DNA from: Streptomyces sp. H39-S7
GTDB lineage: Bacteria; Actinomycetota; Actinomycetes; Streptomycetales; Streptomycetaceae
Length of the DNA: 64,000 bases
Assembly: GCF_027158205.1 (NCBI RefSeq)
Contig: NZ_JAPVLU010000001.1
Coordinates: 300,720 to 364,719 of the forward strand
Direction: 5' to 3'
The position numbers were made by a program, and so were the translations under genes. The notes beneath the pieces are model-generated. The model was not told the DNA's origin, did not search any database, and saw nothing but the letters and a program-made list of their open reading frames with translations. Positions 16,383 through 24,658 of the stretch are shown piece by piece. How positions within the stretch are numbered: the first letter of the stretch is position 1; every line of letters begins with the position of its first letter.

Positions 16383-16657
16383 CAGTTTAGCGAAAAACGA
16401 GGGCGTTCGCACCCCCTCGCCATCGCCCGCCAGGCCGAACCGATCTCGGGCCGACCCGGTGGAGAGGGGAAGTTGCGTACAGCTCGTGCGCTCCACGTCC
16501 CCTCAAAACGCCATCGGCGCCCGGAAGTTCGCACCTCCCGGACGCCAGACAGCTCGTGATCCGAGGCTCCGCATGGGACCGCAAGATCACTCGCACAGCC
16601 ACTCCGTGTCCATTCGCACGGCACTGCGGAGCGGCGTACCACATAGAGGAGTGTCGC

Positions 16658-16975
16658 ATGTCCCCTACTGCGGATTGCAAGCCGAAGGCCGGGATCGCCT
16701 CGGGACCGGCTGAACGGTTGGCCGAGCAACTGACGTCCATGTTGCCCCCCGGGGCCGCTGTCGTACAGGTCCGTCTCCAGGGCCCCCGGACCCTCTGGCC
16801 CCACCTCGGCCTCACGGCCGTGAGCGATCGGGGCCGCGTACTCCGCGTGCCTCGCGCCAAGGCGCTGACCATCGCGCGGTGGATCATCCGCTCGTTTCCC
16901 CAGGCCGGATGGGCAGCCTCCGGCGGCCAAGCCTTCGACCTGCGGACGGCTCAGCTGCGCGGGCTGGACGCATGA
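16658..16975 (+). CDS. Hypothetical protein, 105 aa, first gene of the replication operon
   Basis: Small soluble protein with no family I recognise. Visible parts are a short polar N-terminus, a central LRGPRTLWPHLG-like segment, and a basic helix RAKALTIARWIIRSFPQAGW. ATG 16658 is preferred over the longer frame because AGAGGAG precedes it by 7 nt. It overlaps the next start (ATGATG at 16972) by 4 bp, so the pair is translationally coupled. Position just inside the divergent promoter suggests an early element function. Confidence 0.6.
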   Translation: MSPTADCKPKAGIASGPAERLAEQLTSMLPPGAAVVQVRLQGPRTLWPHLGLTAVSDRGRVLRVPRAKALTIARWIIRSFPQAGWAASGGQAFDLRTAQLRGLDA

Positions 16976-17361
16976 TGTCGGCCGTCGCACCAGCCACCGC
17001 GGTTCCTGCCGCCCTCGGGCCCAACGAATTGCAGGGGCTCGCAGCCGTGATGAGCCTGCTCGCTCAGGCCGGCGGGATCGACGCTCTGTTGGGCAACCGT
17101 CAGTCGGAACATGGCGAAAAGCGTCTCCACCTCGGATACAGCGAGGCTGCCGAGCGGCTGAATATCCCGGAAAAGTGGCTGCGGGAGCGAATCTCCTCGC
17201 TGCCCCACCGCAAATTCGGGAAGTTCGTCCAGTTCGCCGAGGAAGACCTCCGCGCGATTTCGGATATGCATTTCGTAAACCCCGGTATGGCGACTGAAAA
17301 GAACCGCGAGTCGGCCTTGATGGCCATCCAGCCATCTAAGCGTTCACGCAAGCGCTTCTGA
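16972..17361 (+). CDS. Small HTH (excisionase/MerR-like) protein
   Basis: Protein of 129 aa. Residues about 50-95 form a winged HTH of the type found in excisionases and BldC-like proteins: LGYSEAAERLNIPEKWLRERISSLPHRKFGKFVQFAEEDL. The pattern of helix, ARRL-like turn and wing before an R/K-rich tail (QPSKRSRKRF) suits a DNA-binding or excision-control role. The start ATGATG overlaps the previous stop. It could be the element's excisionase, but its distance from attL argues for caution. Confidence 0.6.
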   Translation: MMSAVAPATAVPAALGPNELQGLAAVMSLLAQAGGIDALLGNRQSEHGEKRLHLGYSEAAERLNIPEKWLRERISSLPHRKFGKFVQFAEEDLRAISDMHFVNPGMATEKNRESALMAIQPSKRSRKRF

Positions 17362-17420
17362 CCTCTCCTTGCGTTCGAGCGCGTTAATGCGCTTGGCGCC
17401 GTGAACATCGCGAGATACAA

Positions 17421-18002
17421 ATGAGCACTGAAATATCCAGTCTCATCGAGGCTGCATTGCAAGGGAACTGGGCTCCTCTCGTTAAGGAATCCAGAAAGGC
17501 TGCCGGGAAGCACTGGGCCGAAGACGCCAGATGCTCGAATCAAGAAATCAACATGTTCGTTCCCCTATGGGATGGGCCTCGTGAAGATCCCGAGACCGTA
17601 AAAAGCAAGCTGGGCACATCCCTTAACAGGCCCCGCAATCTATGTGCATCCTGCCCTTTGGCCGTGGCTGCCCGGTGCCTGGTCGAATCGCTCAGGGAAG
17701 ACGATGAGTTCGGAATTCGGGCTGGCCTCCTGGCCTCAGAGCGGTCCGCACTGCGCGCCGCGTGGCAGCGGCGCGCGAACGAACGGGCCGTGGAGAGTGC
17801 CCTCCAAGGCTGTACCGCAGCTCTCAGTAAGGTCGAGCGCGACGCGGTAATTGCGCGATTCGCAACGGATTCGTCATTTGACCCTGCCGCTGTCGCCCGG
17901 GGGCTCGGCGTTACGCACGAATACCTCTTGAAACTTGCGCGCCGCCACAGGAAGAAGTGGCCGACCGCGCCGCTGGCATTGCACGGCGCTCACGCCGCCT
18001 GA
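17421..18002 (+). CDS. WhiB-like iron-sulfur regulator with C-terminal HTH
   Basis: Protein of 193 aa. The N-terminal half carries Cys in ARCSNQE and the cluster NLCASCPLAVAARCL, resembling the Wbl four-cysteine [4Fe-4S] site. Spacing is C-x2-C-x7-C rather than the usual C-x2-C-x5-C. The FGIRAGLLASERSALR segment stands where Wbl proteins have their G-rich turn. A C-terminal sigma-like HTH follows (about 135-180, LSKVERDAVIARF...VARGLGVTHEYLLKLARRHRKK), which ordinary Wbl proteins lack. AT-rich codon use is notable compared with the flanks. Role in the element is unknown. Confidence 0.7.
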   Translation: MSTEISSLIEAALQGNWAPLVKESRKAAGKHWAEDARCSNQEINMFVPLWDGPREDPETVKSKLGTSLNRPRNLCASCPLAVAARCLVESLREDDEFGIRAGLLASERSALRAAWQRRANERAVESALQGCTAALSKVERDAVIARFATDSSFDPAAVARGLGVTHEYLLKLARRHRKKWPTAPLALHGAHAA

Positions 18003-18065
18003 TACGCCGCCGAGGAAACGATTCTTCTTGCAAGGCAGCGCCTTGTGGTTCCGGGAGTTCTCTCC

Positions 18066-18428
18066 ATGATTCAGAACGACCCCGCCGGTTCGCGGTGCAT
18101 AAATCTCGGTGCCTCGATCCGCGAAATAGTGCCCACGGCTGTGCTCGTGCGGGTGTATCCCGAGCGTCGGTCTGTTACCCACCTTTTCGGATCGGACTTC
18201 TTCCCCATGCCTATCGACCGCCAGACCGAAGTAAAGGTAGCTCAAATGGTTAGACGCCACTTTGGCGAGGCTGCCGACTGGCGTCGTTCCCACGATTTCC
18301 ACATCCCCACTGGCGCGCTCTATCTCACCCCCGAGCCGAACCAGAACGGCTATATCCCGGAAGACGATTACTCTTTCGGCCTCTCGCCCTTCCGCTGCAT
18401 AGCGATAGCCAACGGGGATTGCCGATGA
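18066..18428 (+). CDS. Hypothetical protein, 120 aa
   Basis: No family recognised. The sequence is a mixed alpha/beta domain with a central VKVAQMVRRHFGEAADWRRSHDFH segment, ending FRCIAIANGDCR. ATG 18066 is chosen because GGGAG lies upstream; a GTG at 18045 is an alternative. The stop overlaps the start of the next gene by 4 bp (ATGA at 18425), placing it in the replication operon. Low GC at third positions supports transfer from a different source. Confidence 0.5.
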   Translation: MIQNDPAGSRCINLGASIREIVPTAVLVRVYPERRSVTHLFGSDFFPMPIDRQTEVKVAQMVRRHFGEAADWRRSHDFHIPTGALYLTPEPNQNGYIPEDDYSFGLSPFRCIAIANGDCR

Positions 18429-19288
18429 GCGATATAGCGACCAACTTGGTCTGGTCAAAGTCTAAGTCGTGCAGGGGCTCCCGCCTCGTCATGCTCGCGC
18501 TCGCCCGGAAGTCTGACGACGAAGGCAAAGCCAGCCTGACGCTGGAAGAGATATCCACGCTCACGCAGCTCACGGCTCGCTCGATAACCAAGTGCCTTGG
18601 AGAATTGGCGAAGCTCGGTGAACTCAGCCACGAGCGAGGAGGGGGAGCCTCAAACCCCAACAGCTACTCAATCCTCCTGTTCAGCGCGGATACCGCTACC
18701 CACGCCGATTCAGAGAAGGAACTTCCCACTCCGTGCCTCAGAGCGTCAGGAGAGGGAACTACGTTCCAGGAAGCGTCTTCCCAGAACTCTGCTTCGGCGG
18801 CCGAAAGTGGGAAGTTCCCGCACGCCAACTTGGAAGTTTCTTCCTCGCGCACGCGTGGTGGTAATACTCCCTACGGGAGTATTACCACCACCAAAAAGCA
18901 AGCTAGCTCGTCAGGGCTGAGGCGACCGAACAGCGATGCCGAGCAGGACTCGGTGAAGGTGCCGGACGGCGCCAAGGATCTGGTAACAGCCGTAACGAAC
19001 GCAGGAATGCTCGTCGGCTGGCGGCTGACTGAATCCGAATGGGATCGGGTAACAGCTCTCGCGGCCCGTTGGGGCAATGAACGGCTGGTCGAGATGGTGG
19101 CGCGGCGGTGGAACGCCTCACGTCCGCCCCAGTCGGCCCGCTACCTGCTCCGCATCTGGGCGGACCTTCCCTCACACGCCTCCTCCGCGGTCTCCGAAGG
19201 CAACGTCGTGCCTCTGCGTCGACCGTCCGGAAGCTGGGTTCCTTTTCAGCACACCGCCGCCGACAGCGCTTACCAGAACGGATTTTGA
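18425..19288 (+). CDS. Winged-helix replication initiator-like protein
   Basis: Protein of 287 aa. An N-terminal winged helix (about 14-85, SRLVMLALARKSDD..SLTLEEISTLTQLTARSITKCLGELAKLGEL) of the kind found in plasmid and phage replication proteins and DnaD-like primosome proteins. A Ser/Thr-rich linker follows, then a C-terminal helical domain (about 185-260). It is immediately followed by a DnaC-like ATPase, the usual initiator and helicase-loader pairing. A perfect 17-bp inverted repeat lies inside its linker coding region and could be the replication origin. The specific family is uncertain. Confidence 0.65.
   Translation: MSDIATNLVWSKSKSCRGSRLVMLALARKSDDEGKASLTLEEISTLTQLTARSITKCLGELAKLGELSHERGGGASNPNSYSILLFSADTATHADSEKELPTPCLRASGEGTTFQEASSQNSASAAESGKFPHANLEVSSSRTRGGNTPYGSITTTKKQASSSGLRRPNSDAEQDSVKVPDGAKDLVTAVTNAGMLVGWRLTESEWDRVTALAARWGNERLVEMVARRWNASRPPQSARYLLRIWADLPSHASSAVSEGNVVPLRRPSGSWVPFQHTAADSAYQNGF
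18855..18891. repeat. Perfect 17-bp inverted repeat inside the replication gene
   Basis: Arms 18855-18871 and 18875-18891 around the loop TAC; the arms contain GGTGGTAATACTCCC. The repeat is AT-richer than the gene and sits in the linker-coding part. There is no T-run on the 3' side of the plus strand (an A-run follows), so it does not look like a terminator. It could be a replication origin or protein-binding site. Confidence 0.75.
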
Positions 19289-19290
19289 TC

Positions 19291-20016
19291 ATGGCTGAGC
19301 CGGAACCCGTAGGTAGTGCCAGGTCAATGCGCGCTATGGAACGAATACTCACTGCGAAAGGGATTCAGGTCGTGCCCGACAACCCTGCCGAAGACTCTTC
19401 GGAAGAAAACCCGGGAGACCGGGACTGGCACCGCCGCGCTCGGGCCGACTACGCGCTGAGCCGCTGGGCGACCGCCACTCCTCCCCGGTTCAGCGACGCC
19501 GAGGCGACCATGCCCGAGGTCACCCGCTGGGCTGACCGCGCACTCGCGGACAACTCCGCTGCTGGTGCTCTGCTCCTCACCGGCCTCACGGGGACGGGAA
19601 AGACTCACCAGGCGTACGGAGCCCTTCGGAGGATCGCGGCCGGCGGCCCGGACCGGTTCGAGCTGATCGCCGTGAACTCGGCAGACATGTACGGCAACCT
19701 GCGTCCCTCACAGGTCATGGGCGCGGCGGAACGGGAGCTGCGGCGGCTCAGCGAGGTGCAGTACCTCTTGCTCGACGACCTCGGTACGGCGAAGACGTCG
19801 GAATGGACCGAAGAGGTCACGTATCGGCTCATCAACTTCAGGTACAACCACTGCTTGCCGACGATCATCACGTCCAACCTGCCCGCTCGCGACGAACACG
19901 GGTCGGACCTGACCGACTTCGTCGGGGCCCGTGTGGCGAGTCGCCTGGCCGAGATGGTGACAACCCTCGTCCCGATGATCGGTGCGGACCGGCGTCGCGG
20001 CGGGAGGGCAGCGTGA
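19291..20016 (+). CDS. DnaC/IstB-like AAA+ ATPase, probable helicase loader
   Basis: ATPase of 241 aa. An N-terminal helical region leads to Walker A GLTGTGKTHQA (about 99-109) and Walker B YLLLDDLGTAKTSEWT (about 152-167). Sensor-1 TIITSNLPA and an arginine-finger region VASRLAEM follow, the pattern of DnaC helicase loaders. The start at 19291 follows the previous stop by 2 bp. Together with the winged-helix protein it suggests the element can replicate autonomously after excision, as many ICEs do. Confidence 0.85.
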   Translation: MAEPEPVGSARSMRAMERILTAKGIQVVPDNPAEDSSEENPGDRDWHRRARADYALSRWATATPPRFSDAEATMPEVTRWADRALADNSAAGALLLTGLTGTGKTHQAYGALRRIAAGGPDRFELIAVNSADMYGNLRPSQVMGAAERELRRLSEVQYLLLDDLGTAKTSEWTEEVTYRLINFRYNHCLPTIITSNLPARDEHGSDLTDFVGARVASRLAEMVTTLVPMIGADRRRGGRAA

Positions 20017-20366
20017 TGCCGGTCCGCCTCCGTGGTGCGTCCCGAGACGCCGCGACGTTGTCCACAGCCTGTGCATACGTCGGCCCTCACAGCCGGTACG
20101 CGAACCCGTTCACAGTGGGTACCCGGTCTCCGCTCGGTCCTCCGCTGGACGCTGCTGAGTCCGTGGACCTTTTCGCCGCCACCCTCCGAGGCCCGGTAGG
20201 CCGCTGCTACGCCGCGCGGTTCGCCCGAACACTGCACGGTCTCGACCTGATGTGCACGTGCCCTCTTGACGTGCCGTGCCATGCGGACGTCCTCCTCCGC
20301 CTCGCCAACGAAGCGTGCGGCGGCAGCGCAATCCGCGCCCCTTTTCTCCTGGAAGGCCCCCGATGA
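20016..20366 (+). CDS. DUF4326 family protein
   Basis: Small protein of 116 aa with the hallmark ACAYVGPHSRYANPF near the N-terminus and the cysteine segment LMCTCPLDVPCHADVLLRLAN near the C-terminus. This is the DUF4326 pattern, common in phages and mobile elements, with unknown function. ATG 20016 overlaps the TGA of the upstream ATPase gene (TGATG), and the stop overlaps the next gene by 4 bp. Confidence 0.85.
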   Translation: MPVRLRGASRDAATLSTACAYVGPHSRYANPFTVGTRSPLGPPLDAAESVDLFAATLRGPVGRCYAARFARTLHGLDLMCTCPLDVPCHADVLLRLANEACGGSAIRAPFLLEGPR

Positions 20367-20782
20367 GTCACCCGATCATGTTCGCTGCGGCCAAGCGCCT
20401 GACGACCTCCGAGGAGCGGCGCACGGCCGCCCGGGAGAATGCTTTCCGCACCTGGGGCCCGAGGTCCATCACGGCGGCGTCGAAGTACGCACGTCGTCTC
20501 CTGGGGGATGAAGCGGTCACACTCGATTGGGAGGTCCTGGGCCTCCTCTCGTTCGAAGAGCACCTGCAAGCCTTCACGTCCCTCGACACGGTCGGGGGCC
20601 AGCACCTGGAGCTGTACTACACCGACCAGGGCGGCACGGAGCGCATCCTTCTGCGGGTCTCGTGCGTGAGCTGCCCAAGTCAGCACGTGCACGAGGTGAC
20701 GTCCATGGAACAGCTCGGACAGTTGCTCTCCCAGACCCCGGCCTGGCAGTCCATCAACCCGCGTGCCGGGGGGAACCTCTGA
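20363..20782 (+). CDS. Hypothetical protein, 139 aa, with CxxC motif
   Basis: Soluble protein with an N-terminal helical region and a beta-rich C-terminal region containing SCVSCPSQHVHEVTS, a possible zinc site. I do not recognise the family. Starts and stops overlap those of the neighbours by 1-4 bp on both sides, so it belongs to the same polycistronic unit as the DnaC-like and DUF2637 genes. Confidence 0.65.
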   Translation: MSHPIMFAAAKRLTTSEERRTAARENAFRTWGPRSITAASKYARRLLGDEAVTLDWEVLGLLSFEEHLQAFTSLDTVGGQHLELYYTDQGGTERILLRVSCVSCPSQHVHEVTSMEQLGQLLSQTPAWQSINPRAGGNL

Positions 20783-21897
20783 TGTCCGAGGCGCACATAC
20801 CCGCGGCGGCAGCCGAACCGCGGGGTGCCCACAGCCTCCGCGGGATGACGGCCTGGGACCGCTCCGCGATCATCCTGCTCGGCGCGGCCGGCTTCCTCTT
20901 CTCCTACGACGCGCTGCGACAGATCGCCATCGCGATCCACGCGCGGGAGAGCCTGAGCTACCTGTTCCCGGTGTTCATTGATGGGTTCATTGCGTACGGC
21001 GTTCGAGCGATCGTGCTCCTTCGTCACCAGCGTTTCGGCGCTCGGCTATATGCCTGGTTCCTGTTCCTCGCGGCGACCGGGGCAAGTCTCGGCGCGAACG
21101 CCTTGCACGCCATCACGTTGAACGATGGTCCGCAGGCCGGACGGTCCGCACTGCACCTGACGGACGGCGTCGTCGGCGTCCTGTCGATGCTCGCACCGCT
21201 CGCGCTGGCGGGTTCCGTGCACCTCTACATTCTGATGGCGCGGACGGCGGAACTTTCGGTCCCGGACAGCGCGGACAACGGTCCCGGACCGGTCCGGGAG
21301 GAAGGGCTGAGGCTGGAAAGAACCGCAGTTCAGTCCGCGCTTCGTCCGCCGGAAGCAACGATCACGGCCGGGGTGCGAAGCCTTCCGTCCGGTCCGTCCG
21401 CAGCAGAAGACGCGGGTCCGGCCCCCGTCGACCTGCAAAAACATGAGGTGGGGCAAGACGACGGGGCGCGTGCGGACGAGTCCGCGACTCACGCGCCCGC
21501 AGGCACCGAAGGTGCGGACGAGGTTCCCTGCGACGCGGACGGACCGGCTGTTGGACCTGCGGACGACTGGCCGACGGCGGCGCCCCCGGCAGCGGCTAAG
21601 ACCACCGTCGTAGCGGCGGTCCGTGCCCTTGCGGACGGCGAAATGCCGTCCGTCCCGGACGATGCTGAGTGTCCGCAGGATCGAGAGGCGGACGACGAGT
21701 GGTTGGCGGAACTTCTGCCGATCGCACGGGCCGCCACCGAGAAGGCCGGACGGATCAACCGTGACGTGGTGGGAGGAGCCGTCCGCCCGCACCAGCCGAT
21801 CAGCAACGACCGGTTGGGTGTGCTGCTGGGCCGGCTGAAAGAGGAGGAAGACGAGGCGGCCGGGACGCCCCCCGCTGCATCCCGAGCCCTCTGGTGA
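20782..21897 (+). CDS. DUF2637 (SpdB-like) membrane protein
   Basis: Protein of 371 aa. Four hydrophobic helices (about 25-145) include AIILLGAAGFLFSYDALRQIA and FPVFIDGFIAYGVRAIVLL, the DUF2637 signature found in Streptomyces plasmid spread proteins. A long acidic, proline- and alanine-rich linker follows (about 160-320). The C-terminal HTH (about 335-360, GRINRDVVGGAVRPHQPISNDRLGVLLG) is typical of this group. Spread proteins help intramycelial plasmid movement. Its presence here beside a full T4SS operon is notable. Start TGATG overlaps the upstream stop. Confidence 0.85.
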   Translation: MSEAHIPAAAAEPRGAHSLRGMTAWDRSAIILLGAAGFLFSYDALRQIAIAIHARESLSYLFPVFIDGFIAYGVRAIVLLRHQRFGARLYAWFLFLAATGASLGANALHAITLNDGPQAGRSALHLTDGVVGVLSMLAPLALAGSVHLYILMARTAELSVPDSADNGPGPVREEGLRLERTAVQSALRPPEATITAGVRSLPSGPSAAEDAGPAPVDLQKHEVGQDDGARADESATHAPAGTEGADEVPCDADGPAVGPADDWPTAAPPAAAKTTVVAAVRALADGEMPSVPDDAECPQDREADDEWLAELLPIARAATEKAGRINRDVVGGAVRPHQPISNDRLGVLLGRLKEEEDEAAGTPPAASRALW

Positions 21898-21980
21898 TCT
21901 CATCTCAAGAGTGCCCCCGGGGCCTGCGCGGCTCTCGCCGTACAGGCCCCGGGCGGCTCGTTCGACCAGGAAGGAAGACC

Positions 21981-22532
21981 ATGTGGAGTCGCCGACGCGA
22001 CCGGGCGGAGAACGCCGTCAGTCCTGACGCCGTTCAGGCAGCGTCCGCGCTGACGGTTCACCTCCAGGGCGGGGGCAGTCTTCTGCCGGTCCCAGTGGAG
22101 GGCGTTCCTCTTGCAGACGCCGAGGTCGCATTCGCGGACGTGACGTGCTCGACCGCTCGCTTCTACGGAACAGAGGTTGCTTACCCTCGCTCGGGTGCCG
22201 GGTACTTCGAGGACCACCCGACCTTCGGTCGGCGGTGGGTGTCCAACGGCCGCCTCGACGCCAGGCGGCGCCATGAGGCGGAGGTTGCCGCCCGGCCGCA
22301 GTGGCGCGACCCCGCCATGGCCCGCGTGGTTCTCACCTCGATCGGTGTGCGGCTCTTGCCGACCGGATCGCCCTCCTGGCTGCCGTTCGACCATGCCCTC
22401 CTGGCGGGAGTCACGGAGGAACAGTCCGCGGTCGTGCTCTCGTACAGCGTCTGCGCTCCGGTCCTTCTCGCTGGTGCAGCAGCTCCGTGGCTCGGTGTGG
22501 CCATCGAGCACATGCGCCGCACGGCCATGTAG
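21981..22532 (+). CDS. Hypothetical protein, 183 aa
   Basis: No family recognised. The protein has a basic N-terminus (MWSRRRDRAEN), alternating beta segments and a hydrophobic C-terminal stretch (VVLSYSVCAPVLLAGAAAPWLGVAIEHM), which might be a membrane or buried helix. ATG 21981 is preceded by GGAAGGAAG 3-11 nt upstream, so the frame extension to 21894 is discarded. It is the last gene before the strong terminator at 22565. Confidence 0.55.
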   Translation: MWSRRRDRAENAVSPDAVQAASALTVHLQGGGSLLPVPVEGVPLADAEVAFADVTCSTARFYGTEVAYPRSGAGYFEDHPTFGRRWVSNGRLDARRRHEAEVAARPQWRDPAMARVVLTSIGVRLLPTGSPSWLPFDHALLAGVTEEQSAVVLSYSVCAPVLLAGAAAPWLGVAIEHMRRTAM

Positions 22533-22564
22533 GTCCGAAACGGCCAAAACGCCTCTTCCATCAC

Positions 22565-22605
22565 AGAAGTCGGAACCTAATTCCTGGAATTAGGTTCCGG
22601 CTTCT
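22565..22605 (+). terminator. Intrinsic terminator of the replication operon
   Basis: A near-perfect inverted repeat of about 20 bp centred on 22585 (inner 14 bp perfect, 22571-22584 with 22586-22599). It is followed by TTCTTTGTTG. It separates the replication operon from the T4SS operon. Confidence 0.85.
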
Positions 22606-23017
22606 TTGTTGATTCGAGTTGTCCGCGGACCCCTGCAAAGATTCAGGCATGGCCAACGCCGCAAGGCACTTCCGGCCCTTGAGATCTGCTCTCTGATCTC
22701 TCCGAATCGCGCTAGGGGTTGATGGCCTTGATATGAGTAACGGACTTTGTCGCTCGACCTACGCGCACAACTGCGCGAGTCGAGGATGGAATCAGAATTC
22801 GGCCTGACGCGAGACGCGACCGAACTCTTCCACGATTGAGACCGGGCAGATAGAGCCACACGCTCCGGCCCGCTTTCAATTTCTCCGGCAGTCGCCGGTA
22901 AAAGCCCGCAGGAGGAAACCCCCCTCCTCCTGCGAAGGGGCGGCGTAGGCCCCAGCCCCCGCAGGGCCGCGCCGCCCGCTCTCTCGAAAACCGTTGCACC
23001 AAGGTGGTGGTTCCCGC
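22606..23017 (+). other. Leader region of the transfer operon
   Basis: About 410 bp without a gene, upstream of the T4SS operon. It holds a 9-bp inverted repeat with a 10-nt loop at 22907-22934 shortly before the first start codon. I cannot pick a convincing promoter. The minus-strand open frame across it is a GC-bias shadow. Confidence 0.5.
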
Positions 23018-23623
23018 ATGCCTCGATCAACCCGTTTCATACCTATATCCGCCGCAATAGGAGTCGTCGGTTCTCTGGCCCTTCTGTCGACCGGCTGCTC
23101 CAGCTCGACCGACGGGCCGCCCGGGGCCGCGACCGCGCAACCGCACTCCGTCTCGGCGGGCATCACCGCGGCGTCCACTCCGAGCGCGGAAGGTCCGGCG
23201 GCGCCGCCGCCAAGCACCGGCCTACCGAAGGACGTTGACAGTGCCGCGAGGGCGTTCACCACGGCATACGCCGAACACGATGCCCGCGACGGCAAGGACG
23301 GCTCGTACGCCGATGCCGGCGCTCGCGCGGCCAAGCTCGCAACGGGTGAGCTGGTGGAAGTCCTGGGCCAGCGGCGACCGAGCCAGGATGCCGTGTGGAC
23401 CGCACTGCGGGCTGAGAAGGCCCGCCAGTCGGTCACGATCACCTCTGCCGTGGTCCCTGACGGCGCACCGGCCGTAACGCAGTCCTCCGCCCTGGTTCGC
23501 GTCGGCTACACCCTCACGACCACCCCGCAGTCCGGGGAGCGGCGGCACAGCAACGAACAGCTCGCCCTACGCCTGGAGCACACCTTCGAGGGCTGGCGCA
23601 TCACCGCCATGCCCTGGGCGTGA
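23018..23623 (+). CDS. Lipoprotein with NTF2-like fold, first gene of the T4SS operon
   Basis: Protein of 201 aa with a lipoprotein signal (about 1-25, FIPISAAIGVVGSLALLSTGC), so the mature protein starts at the lipobox cysteine. A Pro/Ala-rich spacer is followed by an alpha+beta domain (about 75-200) ending SNEQLALRLEHTFEGWRITAMPW, the style of VirB8/TcpC or Mce-associated NTF2-like domains. ATG 23018 is chosen because AAGGTGG lies upstream and the signal peptide then begins correctly. It could be an assembly or outer-face component of the conjugation channel. Confidence 0.65.
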   Translation: MPRSTRFIPISAAIGVVGSLALLSTGCSSSTDGPPGAATAQPHSVSAGITAASTPSAEGPAAPPPSTGLPKDVDSAARAFTTAYAEHDARDGKDGSYADAGARAAKLATGELVEVLGQRRPSQDAVWTALRAEKARQSVTITSAVVPDGAPAVTQSSALVRVGYTLTTTPQSGERRHSNEQLALRLEHTFEGWRITAMPWA

Positions 23624-23632
23624 CGGGGCGAG

Positions 23633-24610
23633 ATGAACAAGGGAACACAGGCTGGACTGGGGCTTCTCGTGACAGCGGCTGTATCGGGCGTCGCTCTGTT
23701 GACCACCTTCGGCGGGGCGGACAGTGCTTCCGCGCAGGAGGCCGGTCCCGGCGGCGGAATCACGACGGACGCTCCTGTTCCCGGCTGGGTCCGGGAGCTG
23801 ATCAACAAGCATGCGGGTGAATGCCCGCAGGTCACGGCCTCGCTCCTAGCGGCTCAGCTCTACACCGAGAGCAACTTCAACCCCGCGGCGACATCGCCCG
23901 TCGGCGCCCTCGGAATCGCACAGTTCATGCCCGCGACCTGGGCTGAGCACGGCGTGGACGGCGACGGCGACGGCATCAAGGACATCCGCAACCCGGCCGA
24001 CGCCATCGCGGCACAGGCGAAGTACGACTGCACCTTGGCCAACGAGGTCAAGGGTGTGCCGGGGGACTCCACGGACAACATGCTCGCCGCGTACAACGCG
24101 GGCGGCCCCACTGTTATCAAGTACGGCGGCGTCCCGCCGTACGCCGAGACACGCGGCTATGTGAAGGACATCCGTGAACTGGCCGCGAAGTGGGCGGCGG
24201 CGGTGAACCCCGACGCGCCTGCGGGCAAGGGCGCTGCTCGCGCCATCTCCGCCGCGAAAACGGCTCTGGGGACTTGGTACCAGTGGGGCGGCGACTGCGT
24301 CTCGCCCTACAAGGGCCAGGGCGGATGCGACTGCTCCTCGCTCACCAAGATGGCCTGGGCCTCGGCTGGCGTGAACCTTCCCCGCGTCACCTACGACCAG
24401 GTACGCGCCGGAACTGCTGTCAAGAGCGTTTCCCAACTTGTCCCCGGTGACCTGCTGTTCAGCGTCCCCGGCAGCGCAGGGCCCGAGCACGTCGGCATGT
24501 ACATCGGCGGCGGCCAGGTCATCGACGCCCCGCACACAGGAGCCCAGGTGCGGATCAAGCCGCTCAGCTACTGGACACCGCAGATCATCGCGATGCGGCA
24601 CATCGGTTAA
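23633..24610 (+). CDS. VirB1-like bifunctional lytic transglycosylase and NlpC/P60 endopeptidase
   Basis: Peptidoglycan hydrolase of 325 aa with a signal peptide (about 1-35, ending ASA-Q). The SLT domain (about 50-175) has the catalytic Glu in AQLYTESNFNP and the GALGIAQFMPATW and NMLAAYNAGG segments. The NlpC/P60 domain (about 200-325) has the catalytic Cys in GGCDCSSLT and His in PEHVGMYIGGGQVIDAPHTG. Such two-domain enzymes open the wall for conjugation in Gram-positive T4SS. It directly follows the lipoprotein gene in one operon. Confidence 0.93.
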   Translation: MNKGTQAGLGLLVTAAVSGVALLTTFGGADSASAQEAGPGGGITTDAPVPGWVRELINKHAGECPQVTASLLAAQLYTESNFNPAATSPVGALGIAQFMPATWAEHGVDGDGDGIKDIRNPADAIAAQAKYDCTLANEVKGVPGDSTDNMLAAYNAGGPTVIKYGGVPPYAETRGYVKDIRELAAKWAAAVNPDAPAGKGAARAISAAKTALGTWYQWGGDCVSPYKGQGGCDCSSLTKMAWASAGVNLPRVTYDQVRAGTAVKSVSQLVPGDLLFSVPGSAGPEHVGMYIGGGQVIDAPHTGAQVRIKPLSYWTPQIIAMRHIG

Positions 24611-24658
24611 TCATCACAAATTATCTCATTCACTCCATAAAGTACCAAGGGGCTGAAA

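Noticed and set aside
16972..17361. Firm call as the element's excisionase
   Set aside because: The HTH fits, but the gene is far from the integrase expected at the other end, so it is left as a general HTH protein.
18855..18891. Transcription terminator
   Set aside because: It lies inside a coding region and an A-run, not a T-run, follows on the plus strand.
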